The notes under the pieces: model-generated
The model's database searches: none
Told to the model about the DNA's origin: nothing
What the model saw: only the letters and a program-made list of their open reading frames with translations
Assembly: GCA_910587325.1 (NCBI GenBank)
Contig: CAJUKB010000012.1
Span: 1-46,555 of the forward strand
Length of the DNA stretch: 46,555 bases
Reading direction: 5' to 3'
From: an uncultured Bacilli bacterium
GTDB taxonomy: Bacteria; Bacillota_I; Bacilli_A; RF39; UBA660
Translations under genes and position numbers: made by a program
In this document: positions 33,452 to 42,220 of the stretch, piece by piece
Numbering within the stretch: the stretch's first letter is position 1
How the letters are laid out: each line of letters begins with the position of its first letter

Positions 33452-34096
33452 TTACAAATTACTTTTCTTAATTAAGAAAATCTTATTTTTCTTTTTAAAA
33501 GCATAGAAAACATCTTCAATTTGCAAACCTTTATTTGCAAGTTCTTCTTCTAGCCAACATTTATCTTTTTTAATGTAACTTAAGGCTTTTTCTTGTAATG
33601 TACCATCTACAATAATAGGCATTGGGTAGTTGCTTTTGGTGCGTAGTATATTGTATTTAAATATAGATAGTTTTCCGTTTGGTTCTAAAAAAGCATATTC
33701 AATTTCATCAATACTTTTAATTGAGTTCTGTCTCAAACTTAATAATAAATCATCCATACTATAACGCTGGCGTACCATTTCTTTATAATTTACGTGTCCA
33801 TTTGCAATAATCAAAGAAGGTTTTCCTCCAAAAAGAGTTCTAAATGTTCTAGATTTGATACTAATGAAAGCAAGTGCTACTTCTAATACAACTAATAAAA
33901 GAATAGGAATAATGGTAAAGAAAATAGAATCTTTAATATTTTCAATACTAATGGCTACTAATTCTGCAATCAAAATAGAGACAATTAAATCAATAACTCC
34001 TAGTTGCCCAATTTCTCTTTTTCCCATAATACGATAGGCAAGTACAATAAAAAAATAAAAGAATGTTGTTCTAAAAACAATTGTTAAAAGTTCCAT
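33452..34096 (-). CDS. DUF421 membrane protein (YetF/YrbG-like)
   Basis: A 214-aa protein with three transmembrane helices in the first 85 residues and a C-terminal cytoplasmic beta domain. YRIMGKREIGQLGVIDLIVSI and RTLFGGKPSLIIANG are DUF421 signatures. YrbG occupies this place in Bacillus, near spoVB and yrzE. The start is put at the ATG 9 nt after GGAG; a GTG five codons earlier overlaps that site. Function unknown; stress-linked in Bacillus relatives. Confidence 0.85.
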   Translation of the reverse strand: MELLTIVFRTTFFYFFIVLAYRIMGKREIGQLGVIDLIVSILIAELVAISIENIKDSIFFTIIPILLLVVLEVALAFISIKSRTFRTLFGGKPSLIIANGHVNYKEMVRQRYSMDDLLLSLRQNSIKSIDEIEYAFLEPNGKLSIFKYNILRTKSNYPMPIIVDGTLQEKALSYIKKDKCWLEEELANKGLQIEDVFYAFKKKNKIFLIKKSNL

Positions 34097-34173
34097 ATAT
34101 TCACTCTCCACTACTATTATGGTTTATTTCATAAATTTTTAATCAATTTCATATAGTTTTGTAGGTGATTGAA

Positions 34174-34536
34174 ATGAAATACGTGAAAGTTTATGGCATG
34201 ACTATCCTTAAATTTCTAGGGTTTTTAATAGGTGGAAGTATAGTCATTAGTCTTCTTTATTATTTGTTGTTCCCGACAAAATTTGTAAACGTCCTCACTT
34301 TTCTTTATATGGCATTGGTATTCTTTACATTTGGATTTAAGACTGGCAAAAAGACAGAAAATAGAGGATTTTTAGCAGGATTAAAAATTGGCTTTCTTCT
34401 TTTAGCCGTTTTACTTCTTTTTAACTTAGTGTTTTACCAAACAGGGTTTAGTTTGATACGGGTTATTTATTATATGGTTTTATTATTTGCAAGTGTTGTA
34501 GGGGCTACTTTAGGCATCAATCGAAAAAAAGAATAA
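34174..34536 (+). CDS. TIGR04086 family membrane protein (YrzE-like)
   Basis: A 120-aa protein with four hydrophobic segments and the FGFKTGKKTENRGFLAGLKIG loop that typifies this small Firmicute family. AGGTGA lies 5 nt before ATG. It is divergent from the DUF421 gene, its normal neighbour. A short AAAGGA/TCCTTT hairpin follows the stop but lacks a good T run. Function unknown. Confidence 0.78.
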   Translation: MKYVKVYGMTILKFLGFLIGGSIVISLLYYLLFPTKFVNVLTFLYMALVFFTFGFKTGKKTENRGFLAGLKIGFLLLAVLLLFNLVFYQTGFSLIRVIYYMVLLFASVVGATLGINRKKE

Positions 34537-34551
34537 AGGATTTCCTTTACT

Positions 34552-34860
34552 CTAAGATACTTCAATAAATTTAAAATTTTCTTTCACACTGACATAAGAA
34601 TTTTTATTGTATATTTTTTTGGTAACAGGATTATACATTTCCGTAAGTCCTGTTTTTTCGTATAATTCTTCTAGTGTAATCTCTTCGTTGATGCAAGAAT
34701 TGTTATAATAGCAATCTTTTGCTGTTTCTATAATTTTTTGGGTTGTATTTTTAAGCATTCTTTTGTTGTGTTTGGTTACTACTTTATATGTAGAAGGTAT
34801 GGCAATTAAAAGAACTGCCAAAACAACCGTAACATAAATCCATATTTTATTTTTGCTCAT
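34552..34860 (-). CDS. Small single-span protein, pilin-like in layout
   Basis: A 102-aa protein starting MSKNKIWIYVTVVLAVLLIAIPS, one transmembrane helix, then a small extracytoplasmic part. CYYNNSC and the LEELYEKTGLTEMYNPVTKKIY block resemble minor pilin-like proteins (disulphide plus NP-T segment), but there is no prepilin Gly-Phe cleavage site. It begins inside the last codons of tgt (14-nt overlap) with GGTGAAGATT before the ATG. In Bacillus this place is taken by yajC, whose features are not seen. Confidence 0.6.
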   Translation of the reverse strand: MSKNKIWIYVTVVLAVLLIAIPSTYKVVTKHNKRMLKNTTQKIIETAKDCYYNNSCINEEITLEELYEKTGLTEMYNPVTKKIYNKNSYVSVKENFKFIEVS

Positions 34861-35977
34861 AATCTTCACCATAATAATTTTGAATAAATGCATCACGATA
34901 AGCAAGTAATGTATCGTTTTTGATTGCATCTCTTATTTCCTCCGTTAAGGAGATTAAAAAACGAATGTTGTGAATCGACAAAAGACGGGCACCAAAAGTT
35001 TCTTCAGCATTAATTAAATGTTTGATATACGCTTTTGTATAATGTTTACAAGCATAACAATCGCATTTTGGACTAATCGGAGTAAAATCTTCTTTGTATT
35101 TTGCGTTTTTTAAATTGATTTTACCATTTCCAGTTAAGGCGTGACCATGTCTTGCCAATCTAGTTGGACTTACGCAATCAAATAAATCAATTCCACGGAT
35201 AACGCCTTCTATTATATCAATGGGTTCTCCAATCCCCATGGCATAGCGAAGTTTATCTTTTGGTAAATATTCAGTAGAATAAATAAACGCTTTATACATA
35301 TCTTCTTTGCTTTCATGGTCGTTTGCAACTCCTCCAATGCTATAACCATCAAATCCTAGTTTAACCGTTTCTTCTGCACTAAACTTACGTAAATCTTCGT
35401 AATATCCTCCTTGAACAATTCCAAATAACATTTGGTTTTCGTTTTGATGAGCTTTTTTTCCTCTTTCTGCCCAACGAAGCGTTCTTTCAATACTTTGTTT
35501 TAGATATTCGTAAGAGGCACTTGCTGGAGGACATTCATCAAAACTCATGGCAATATCACTATCTAATTTATTTTGGATAGCAATGGATTTTTCAGGAGTA
35601 AGTAATAATTTGTCTCCATTTAAATGATTTTTAAATACGACGCCTTCTTCCGAAATATCTTTAGGTTTTGCTAAAGAAAAAACTTGAAATCCCCCTGAAT
35701 CGGTTAAAATAGGTCCATCGTAATTCATAAATTTATGAAGCCCACCTGCTTTATTTACGATGTCTTCGCCTGGTCTTAACCATAAATGATAAGTATTAGA
35801 AAGAATAATGCCAGCGTTCATTTCTTTTATTTCCTCAGGAGATAGCGTTTTAATAGACGCCTGTGTTCCTACAGGCATAAACATAGGAGTTTCATACACT
35901 TTTCCGTTATAGGTAAATTCTCCAAGTCTTGCTTTCGTATTCTTTTCTTCTTTTTTTAATTTAAAATCAAGTTTCAT
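34847..35977 (-). CDS. tgt: tRNA-guanine transglycosylase
   Basis: A 376-aa enzyme exchanging G34 of tRNA for preQ1 in queuosine synthesis. LTDSGGFQVFSLAK holds the substrate-binding Asp, FDECPP and GGVANDHE follow, and the nucleophile Asp is in GIDLFDCVSPTRLAR. The zinc site is CDCYACKHYTKAYIKHL. Length is standard. It lies near queA, the next step of the pathway, but two unrelated small genes separate them here. Confidence 0.96.
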   Translation of the reverse strand: MKLDFKLKKEEKNTKARLGEFTYNGKVYETPMFMPVGTQASIKTLSPEEIKEMNAGIILSNTYHLWLRPGEDIVNKAGGLHKFMNYDGPILTDSGGFQVFSLAKPKDISEEGVVFKNHLNGDKLLLTPEKSIAIQNKLDSDIAMSFDECPPASASYEYLKQSIERTLRWAERGKKAHQNENQMLFGIVQGGYYEDLRKFSAEETVKLGFDGYSIGGVANDHESKEDMYKAFIYSTEYLPKDKLRYAMGIGEPIDIIEGVIRGIDLFDCVSPTRLARHGHALTGNGKINLKNAKYKEDFTPISPKCDCYACKHYTKAYIKHLINAEETFGARLLSIHNIRFLISLTEEIRDAIKNDTLLAYRDAFIQNYYGEDYEQK

Positions 35978-36077
35978 ATTATCACCATCTATTTTTTACA
36001 TCGCAGTCATTATATCACAAATAAACGCTGACTTAAACATCTTTCTTCTTTAAAATAGTGTTAGAAATGAGGAACTC

Positions 36078-36523
36078 ATGAATAAAGCTTATGATATTAT
36101 ACGAAACAAAAATGGTGAAAATGCTTACAATCAAAACCAGAAAAAGCTTTTTTACGAGAAAAATAGATTCTATGGTTTTAAAAAAATAACAGAAGGGAGA
36201 AAAAATGAAATTGAAGAAAAAGTACAATTTTGGAGAGAACATAATCAAGAATTAAATTGCAAAGAAAGATTATATAGTCTTTACTGCTTGTTAAATAACA
36301 GAGGTAATCCATATGAAATTGGTATGAATGATGAGTCGTTTTTATTTTTAATTCTTGCTTTTGACCCAGAGCTTAAGTTATTACAAATTTCTTTTGAAGA
36401 ACCAGCAAAAGAAGATTTCAAGAAGAGTTTAATACTCATTATGATGCTAGATTACTACAAATAGAACAATACTATAATAAAAGATTTCCTACTATAGCTG
36501 ACGAATTTGATAAAAAAAGATAA
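36078..36523 (+). pseudogene. Frameshifted gene, intact product would be about 148 aa
   Basis: ATG 36078 (after GAGGA) opens MNKAYDIIRNKNGENAYNQN and runs 128 codons. From EEPAKED at about 36418, another frame carries on as FQEEFNTHYDARLLQIEQYYN and ends at a TAA at 36523. The 446 nt are one base short of 149 codons, consistent with loss of one T in GATTTCAAG. The restored protein is soluble, helical and charged; family not recognised. A terminator follows directly, which supports the longer reading. Confidence 0.6.
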
Positions 36524-36524
36524 T

Positions 36525-36568
36525 AAAAAAGAACTATAAAGTGAATGAATTCAAGTAGTTCTTTTTTT
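36525..36568 (+). terminator. Intrinsic terminator after the frameshifted gene
   Basis: Stem AAAGAACTA / TAGTTCTTT with a 19-nt loop, then TTTT. It lies 2 nt after the restored stop codon. Confidence 0.7.
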
Positions 36569-36596
36569 AAAATCAGATTTATATTATCCCCGTTTT

Positions 36597-36893
36597 TTAA
36601 TGAATTTTTTCCTTTTTACATTCTAAATCTTCTGTAATACGATTTAATAAATCTTTTTTATATTCTAACAACCATAATTTACTAGATAGTATAGGAATAT
36701 CTGCATAATCAAAATAGGTATTTATAATTTTTCCAATAGGCAAACCAAATTCATTGCACGTAAACATAATATAAACCTCTAGTTGATTTATATTTAAAAT
36801 ATCAATATATCCAAAAACATTTTGACTTAATTTTTCCACTCTTGGATATTTTTTCTTTTCTAATTCTATATAGTTCTTTTCAAATGATTCCAT
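36597..36893 (-). CDS. Hypothetical protein, 98 aa
   Basis: A small soluble protein MESFEKNYIELEKKKYPR..., ending in a basic helix (DLECKKEKIH). AGGAGG lies 9 nt before ATG. It is 32 nt after queA on the same strand and is probably co-transcribed with it. Family not recognised. Confidence 0.6.
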   Translation of the reverse strand: MESFEKNYIELEKKKYPRVEKLSQNVFGYIDILNINQLEVYIMFTCNEFGLPIGKIINTYFDYADIPILSSKLWLLEYKKDLLNRITEDLECKKEKIH

Positions 36894-36925
36894 AAAGAAA
36901 AACCTCCTTGTTTATTAGTATAGCA

Positions 36926-37951
36926 CTACTTAATAAACATTGCATCTCCAAAAGAGAAAAAACGATATTCACATTTTACAGCTTCTTCATACGCTTTTAA
37001 TATATATTCTTTTTTAGAAAAAGCACTTACAAGCATTAATAATGTACTTTTTGGCAAATGGAAATTGGTGATTAATCCATCAATTGCCTTAAACTCATAT
37101 CCTGGATAAATAAAGATATCAGTATTGCCTTCACATGCTCTAAACTCTCCGTATTTTTGCATGATGGTTTCTAAAGTTCTAGTGGAAGTAGTCCCTACAG
37201 CAATAATTCGTCTTCCCTCTTTTTTGGCTTTATTTAAAACTTTGGCAGTTTCACTCTCCATTTTATAAAATTCACTATGCATTTGATGGCTTGTTACATC
37301 TTCTACTTCTACAGGTCGAAATGTTCCAAGACCAACATGTAAAGTTACTCGTGTAATAATAACTCCTTTACTTTCAATTTCTTTTAATAATTCCTCTGTA
37401 AAATGAAGTCCTGCTGTTGGCGCTGCTGCACTTCCTATGTTTTTGGCATATATGGTTTGGTATCTGTCTTCGTCATTTAGTTTTTCATGAATATAGGGAG
37501 GAAGAGGCATGCTTCCTAACCTATCTAATATTTCTAAGAAAATTCCTTCATAGGAAAATTTTACAATCACCATGCCATTGGCCTTTAATTCTTTTACTTC
37601 CGCAACTAATAAAGAAGAGCCAAATTCAATTTTTGTTCCAACGTGCAATCGCTTAAAAGGGCGTGACAAGCATTCCCATGTATCATTCTCAATTTCTTTT
37701 AATAATAAAAGCTCTATTGTCGCTTTAGTATCTATTTTAGAACCAATTAGTCTTGCAGGAATCACTTTCGTATCATTAAGAACTAAAACATCTCCTTTAT
37801 TTAAATAATCAATTATATCTGTAAAATGCTTATGTTCTAAATTACCATTTAATCTATCCATAACTAAAAGTCTTGATGAACTTCTATTAATTAAGGGTAT
37901 TTGAGCAATTAGTTTTTCGGGTAATACATAATCAAATTCGTTTGTTTTCAT
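36926..37951 (-). CDS. queA: S-adenosylmethionine:tRNA ribosyltransferase-isomerase
   Basis: A 341-aa QueA that builds epoxyqueuosine on preQ1-tRNA. FDYVLPEKLIAQIP at the start, RSSSRLLVMDR, VLNDTKVIPARL, AAPTAGLHFTEELL, LHVGLGTFRPVEVED, and ATTSTRT-like GTTSTRTLE and TNFHLPKSTLLMLVSAF are all QueA blocks. Full length. It lies upstream of tgt on the same strand, in the ruvAB-queA-tgt order of Bacilli. Confidence 0.96.
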   Translation of the reverse strand: MKTNEFDYVLPEKLIAQIPLINRSSSRLLVMDRLNGNLEHKHFTDIIDYLNKGDVLVLNDTKVIPARLIGSKIDTKATIELLLLKEIENDTWECLSRPFKRLHVGTKIEFGSSLLVAEVKELKANGMVIVKFSYEGIFLEILDRLGSMPLPPYIHEKLNDEDRYQTIYAKNIGSAAAPTAGLHFTEELLKEIESKGVIITRVTLHVGLGTFRPVEVEDVTSHQMHSEFYKMESETAKVLNKAKKEGRRIIAVGTTSTRTLETIMQKYGEFRACEGNTDIFIYPGYEFKAIDGLITNFHLPKSTLLMLVSAFSKKEYILKAYEEAVKCEYRFFSFGDAMFIK

Positions 37952-37990
37952 TTAAGCATCTTCTTTCATTATTAGATCTACACTGTCAAC

Positions 37991-38563
37991 CTAACTTTTA
38001 TTATTCTTTATATTAAATATTTCTTCTATTTTTTTATAAGCTACATCAAAATTATCCATAGCTAGGGGAATAATTTTTATACGCGAATTTTTAAGCTCCT
38101 CTCCTAGTTCTAAATAAATTTTCTGTTGATTTTGACTATTTTCTATACTAAAAGATTGATAGTTATGATGACTTTCTCGTGCAAGTCTTTGTTCAAAATT
38201 GTATGTATCTTCTAAATATAATAAAATTAAATAAATATCATATTGTAAGGATTCTAACTTATTTACTAATTCCTTATACACATCCGTAAATTCATATTCT
38301 TTGTATCCTAGTCTTGCATAGACCTCTTCTGTAAAAAATGTTCTATCAAAAATCAAATCCATTGGTGCAATCTCCATCTTTTTTAGATATTCCAACAAAG
38401 CAATATACATTTCAGAACTTATTTTCTTTCCGGTTGACGTCTTATCTTTTTGCCCTGATAAACGATATAAATTAGAACCAGCAATATTATCTCTTAAATA
38501 ATTGGTTAGAGTTGTTTTACCGGTTCCTTGAGGACCTTCTACAATAATTATTTTATTTTGCAT
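37991..38563 (-). CDS. P-loop nucleoside/nucleotide kinase-like protein
   Basis: A 190-aa protein with Walker A GPQGTGKTT near the N-terminus, FDRTFFTEEVYARLG (the DR-x-TE-type segment of thymidylate/deoxynucleoside kinases) and a lid-like RLARESHHNYQS. The substrate is not determinable. The start is at the ATG MQNKII, 12 nt after GGAGA; it overlaps the end of the interrupted gene by 11 nt. Confidence 0.72.
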   Translation of the reverse strand: MQNKIIIVEGPQGTGKTTLTNYLRDNIAGSNLYRLSGQKDKTSTGKKISSEMYIALLEYLKKMEIAPMDLIFDRTFFTEEVYARLGYKEYEFTDVYKELVNKLESLQYDIYLILLYLEDTYNFEQRLARESHHNYQSFSIENSQNQQKIYLELGEELKNSRIKIIPLAMDNFDVAYKKIEEIFNIKNNKS

Positions 38564-39221
38564 AATTACAATCACTCTCCAATTTACTATTCAAATGAAT
38601 ATCCATTTCCATGAAAATACCATTTTCTTTTAATTCTTTAATAAATGTATCTTGTTCTTGTGATAAATTTTCTTTATATCCTTGTACTTCATAATTTATA
38701 TCCCGATTTTTAAAAGCGACGAAATGTTGATTTTTTTCATTTTTATGATTTACTTCAAGCCTTAAAAACGATTTATTTTCCATTAAAAAATTTGTATGAT
38801 TAAAGAAGTAAAAATTTCCTTGGCTGTCTTCTACATATTTTTGAAATAATTCTTTATCGTATAAAAAATAATTGTGTAATACAAGACGTGAAACAAGTTC
38901 ATGTCCCATATTTTTTGGAGCAATGCCATATAAATTTTCATCTAACATGCACAGCTTAAGATTTTCCTTACTCATTTTTTCTAAACCAATATGTTCATCA
39001 TCAAAAGTGGAAAATAGTACATAATCTTGATTTCCATGAGCCCAATGAATTTGATTATTAACCGCATACATCACGGCATTTTGAACTCCAAAAGCATTGA
39101 TTAATTTATATCCTAATTCTTGCAAAACAAAATCAAAGAAAGGTGTGAAATAAGAATACTTTTGAGAGAATTCAATAAACTTTTTTTGGACATAAAAATT
39201 TTTTGTTTCATTTTGAATTAT
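38553..39221 (-). pseudogene. 3' part of a gene split by the IS/palindrome insertion
   Basis: Downstream part of a gene whose 5' part is at 40447-40558. Joining the parts through one copy of the 28-bp flanking repeat gives 753 nt, exactly 251 codons, with the reading frame unbroken (GIIQNETKNF then YVQKKFIEF). The restored 250-aa protein is soluble and not recognised; it contains NQIHWAHGNQDYVLF and HYF-like aromatic stretches. A TTG at 39125 could restart translation but has no ribosome site. It lay between ruvB and the kinase gene. Confidence 0.8.
39194..39221. repeat. 28-bp flanking direct repeat, left copy
   Basis: Identical to 40447-40474 over 28 bases (begins AAAAATTTTTTG, ends TTTTGAATTAT). 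The two copies bracket the IS plus the palindromic element, so they are best read as a target duplication. Confidence 0.85.
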
Positions 39222-40255
39222 GTAGGTTTGTCAAACAAAAGTTACAAAGTAACGACAAACCAACGATAGATTATTTTAGTTTGCTAAAATAATCACGAAG
39301 CCATTCATTAGGAGATTTCCAATTTAGAGGTTGCATGGGAAAATTATTATATTCTCTAAGATAAACTTGCAACTGCTTATTGGCATCTTCTAATGAATAA
39401 AAGCGATGAGACAAATAAAACCGTTCATTATCCTTTCGATGACTTCGTTCAACCTTACCATTATGTTTTGGGGTATAAGGTTTAATTAAGTCATGGTGGA
39501 TTCCATTCTTCTTTAGACCAAGTTCAAATATTGTCTTATCATTTGGATCTTTAGACAGCAATCTTTTGGTGAATTCTGGTCCGTTATCCGTTCGTACTGT
39601 GTAAATTTTAAAGGGAAATCTCTTTATCACTTCTAACAAGAATTTGTAAGAAGTATAAGTAGATTTTTCTCCATAAATTTGTAAGTAACGAACTCTAGAG
39701 AATTCATCAATTGCTGTGTATTGATACAATTTGAACTGACCTACTATACATTTTGATGGAACGGTTTTAACATCTATCTGTATTCGTTCTCCTGGAAAAG
39801 TCATCTGCACATAAGGTTTAGGTTTCATTTTCTTCTTTTTCTTTGGGGTAGAAAATTTAAGTTCTAGTTTTTTTAATTGATGATATAAACTAGAAACACT
39901 TCTTGTATATCCACGTTGTTTTAATTTAACCCAAAGAACAACTAAACCTGTATCTTTATTCTTTGCAAACATATTTTTGATTAATTTTAATTCATCTTGG
40001 GTATGTTGATTAGGATGACTTTTTGGTTTCTTACTTTGATTTGCTAGAGAACGAATATCACCATCATATCTATTCTTCCAACGATAGATGTATTGTCTAT
40101 TCGTGTTATAGACACGAGACGCTTTTGATACGCCGTGTTTTAAGGCGTATTTAATGAGAGACTCACGGTATCTCATTTGCTGAGTAATTTTTGGTTTACT
40201 CACAGTTTATCAATCCTTTCCAAAAATTTTCGTTGGTTGGGTTTGACAAACCTAC
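39222..40255 (-). mobile_element. Insertion sequence, about 1.03 kb, DDE transposase
   Basis: Terminal inverted repeats GTAGGTTTGTCAAAC (39222-39236) and its complement (40241-40255) match over 15 bp, 16 if the adjoining T/A pair is included (TGT...ACA ends). One transposase gene fills it. No short target duplication touches both ends: the left side is the 28-bp repeat, and the right side is one base from the 190-bp palindromic element. The IR form suggests an IS481-like group, whereas the long duplication recalls the IS1202 group; the family is open. Confidence 0.85.
39271..40203 (-). CDS. DDE (rve) transposase with helix-turn-helix
   Basis: A 310-aa transposase. Residues 1-60 form a helix-turn-helix (KYALKHGVSKASRVYNTNRQYIYRWKNRYDG), a second winged part follows, and the rve core holds a DDE triad: IQIDVKTVP (first D), VRTDNGPEF (second D), and HNGKVERSHRKDNERF (E). 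It ends SPNEWLRDYF. The start is GTG, 10 nt after AAAGGA. The gene appears intact, so the element could be active. Confidence 0.9.
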   Translation of the reverse strand: MSKPKITQQMRYRESLIKYALKHGVSKASRVYNTNRQYIYRWKNRYDGDIRSLANQSKKPKSHPNQHTQDELKLIKNMFAKNKDTGLVVLWVKLKQRGYTRSVSSLYHQLKKLELKFSTPKKKKKMKPKPYVQMTFPGERIQIDVKTVPSKCIVGQFKLYQYTAIDEFSRVRYLQIYGEKSTYTSYKFLLEVIKRFPFKIYTVRTDNGPEFTKRLLSKDPNDKTIFELGLKKNGIHHDLIKPYTPKHNGKVERSHRKDNERFYLSHRFYSLEDANKQLQVYLREYNNFPMQPLNWKSPNEWLRDYFSKLK

Positions 40256-40257
40256 AC

Positions 40258-40447
40258 TGTGCGATTATTACTTCTTTGTTATGGCAGTTTATGCCGAGAA
40301 AACATTAAACTTTTAGGGGTATAATGTGATAGGCTGATTTTAGCTTTGCTAATTGTAGCTGATTCTCAGCCATATTATCACATTATCGGTACCCGGAAGT
40401 TTGATGGCAAATTGGAATAACTGTCACACTTCTATTTTAATCGCACA
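40258..40447. mobile_element. 190-bp palindromic element (MITE-like)
   Basis: Ends are TGTGCGATTA (40258-40267) and TAATCGCACA (40438-40447), perfect 10-bp inverted repeats. The interior is also palindromic: ATAATGTGATA-GGCTGA (40321-40337) pairs with TCAGCC...TATCACATTAT (40366-40386), and GGGTA with TACCC outside it. It has no ORF. Its last A is shared with the right 28-bp repeat. It may be a MITE into which the IS inserted, or a part of the same transposing unit. Confidence 0.7.
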
Positions 40448-40474
40448 AAAATTTTTTGTTTCATTTTGAATTAT
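40447..40474. repeat. 28-bp flanking direct repeat, right copy
   Basis: Exact copy of 39194-39221. It lies inside the coding sequence of the disrupted gene. Confidence 0.85.
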
Positions 40475-40558
40475 TCCTTGACAAATTCTATCTAATTCAT
40501 AATACTTACATTTAATTTGTTGATTATCTTTCGAAATTAAAATGCATTCTAGTTCCAT
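40447..40558 (-). pseudogene. 5' part of the interrupted gene
   Basis: Starts at ATG 40558 after AGGGAAGTG and reads MELECILISKDNQQIK to the insertion point (IIQNETKNF). It lies 12 nt downstream of the ruvB stop, so the intact gene would have been in the ruvAB operon. See the 3' part at 38553-39221. Confidence 0.78.
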
Positions 40559-40570
40559 AATAACACTTCC

Positions 40571-41575
40571 CTAAAACATCGATTCGTTATGTGTAATTTT
40601 TAAATGGTCATATGCTTTTTCACATGCCACACGACCACGTTGTGTTCTTTTAATAAACCCTTCCTGTAAAAGATAAGGTTCTACAACATCTTCAATGGTT
40701 GATACTTCTTCGCCAATTGATGTTGCAATGGTTTCTACACCAACAGGCCCGCCATTGAATTTGGTAATTAAACTTGTTAAATACTCAATATCAATTCCAT
40801 CTAGACCATCTTCATCTACTTTTAAACGTTCTAATGATTTTAATGTCATTTCCTTGGTAATAGAAGCATCTCCTTCTACAAGGGCAAAATCACGAACTCT
40901 TTTAAATAAACGATTCGCAATACGTGGTGTTTTTCGGCATCTTCCACTTAATTCGCTTGCTGCTTCATCCTCAATTGGCATATCCAAAACGCGACTTGTT
41001 CTTTTGATAATACTTTCTAGTTCTTCTTTTTTGTAATATTCTAACTTAGAAATAATACCAAAACGGTCTCGTAAAGGAGACGAGATATCGCCTGCTCTTG
41101 TGGTTGCTCCAACAAGTGTAAAGGGGGGCAAATCAATTTTAATGTTTCTTGATTTTCCTGTTTCTCCAATTACTAAATCAATTTCAAAATCTTCCATCGC
41201 TGGATATAAAACTTCTTCTATAAACTTTGGCATACGATGAATTTCATCAATAAACAAAACATCCCCGGGTTCTAATGTAGAAAGAATAGCTGCCAAGTCT
41301 CCTGTTTTTTCAATGGAAGGCCCACTCGCTGTTTTAATACCCATTCCTAGTTCGTTGGCAATAATATGTGCCATGGTTGTTTTCCCTAGTCCTGGTGGGC
41401 CATAAAGTAACACATGGTCTAAGGGTTCTTCACGCATTAACGCTGCTTTAATAAAAATACGTAAATTTTCTTTAATTTCACTTTGTCCAACATATTCATC
41501 CAAACTTTGCGGACGAATATTTTTTTCAAATACGTCCTCTTTTTTTTCTTCGGCATCTATAATTCTATCTTCCAT
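40571..41575 (-). CDS. ruvB: Holliday junction branch migration ATPase RuvB
   Basis: A 334-aa AAA+ motor. It starts with IRPQSLDEYVGQSEIKENL, has Walker A GPPGLGKTT, Walker B FIDEIHR, sensor/arginine-finger region VGATTRAGDISSPLRDRFG and the C-terminal winged helix (EPYLLQEGFIKRTQRGR). AAAGGAG precedes ATG. It follows ruvA by 12 nt. Confidence 0.97.
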   Translation of the reverse strand: MEDRIIDAEEKKEDVFEKNIRPQSLDEYVGQSEIKENLRIFIKAALMREEPLDHVLLYGPPGLGKTTMAHIIANELGMGIKTASGPSIEKTGDLAAILSTLEPGDVLFIDEIHRMPKFIEEVLYPAMEDFEIDLVIGETGKSRNIKIDLPPFTLVGATTRAGDISSPLRDRFGIISKLEYYKKEELESIIKRTSRVLDMPIEDEAASELSGRCRKTPRIANRLFKRVRDFALVEGDASITKEMTLKSLERLKVDEDGLDGIDIEYLTSLITKFNGGPVGVETIATSIGEEVSTIEDVVEPYLLQEGFIKRTQRGRVACEKAYDHLKITHNESMF

Positions 41576-41587
41576 ACAAGCTCCTTT

Positions 41588-42142
41588 CTATTTCAATAAC
41601 AATTTTAATGCATCTTTGATTTGTTCTTCTACTTTCAAAGAAGGGTCCACTTTTGGTAGAATTTTCTTAATATCGCTTGATTTGTATCCTAAACTTTCTA
41701 GCGCCTCTACTACTTCTTCTAAACCTACAGTTGTTGTAGCAGAATCATTTTTGGCTAACTTTCCCTTTAAATCCAAAATGATTTGACGAGCCACTTTTTC
41801 TCCTACTTTAGGAAATTTAGTTAAATACAAAATATTTTCTCTGTCAATAGCATCAATGATTCCAGTGACACTTCCTAAAGAAAACATAGGAAGGGCAAGT
41901 TTAGGTCCAACTCCTTTTACGCTAATGAGGCGTAAAAACAATTCTTTTTCTTCTAAAGTATTAAAACCATATAACGAAAATTCATCTTCTTTAATATAGG
42001 TGTAAATAAAAACTTTCTTCTCTTCCTCCATTGGAAAGCTAAAAGGATTGGCAACAAAAATTTGGTATCCTATTCCATTATTTTCAAGCGTAATATAATT
42101 CTTTTCGGTTTCACGAACTATACCTTTAATAAAACTAAACAT
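41588..42142 (-). CDS. ruvA: Holliday junction DNA-binding protein RuvA
   Basis: A 184-aa RuvA: N-terminal OB-fold (MFSFIKGIVRETEKNYITLENNGIGYQIFV), helix-hairpin-helix pair (LISVKGVGPKLAL, LTKFPKVGEKVARQIILDLKGK), acidic linker and C-terminal RuvB-binding domain (ALESLGYKSSDIKKIL). The start is at the ATG after AAGGTGG; a GTG three codons before is within the site. Confidence 0.95.
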   Translation of the reverse strand: MFSFIKGIVRETEKNYITLENNGIGYQIFVANPFSFPMEEEKKVFIYTYIKEDEFSLYGFNTLEEKELFLRLISVKGVGPKLALPMFSLGSVTGIIDAIDRENILYLTKFPKVGEKVARQIILDLKGKLAKNDSATTTVGLEEVVEALESLGYKSSDIKKILPKVDPSLKVEEQIKDALKLLLK

Positions 42143-42188
42143 CTTAACCACCTTAAAAATATTTTAGCATACAAACGTACTAATGCCA

Positions 42189-42220
42189 AGAAAAAAGCCT
42201 TACCTTTTTTTAGTAAGACT
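42189..42220 (-). terminator. Intrinsic terminator overlapping the stop of the 82-aa frame
   Basis: Minus strand: AGTCTTACT / GGTAAGGCT (9 bp with G-U pairs) and then six T. The 5' arm includes the last codons and the stop of the frame at 42210, as in the HerA-like gene. Confidence 0.65.
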
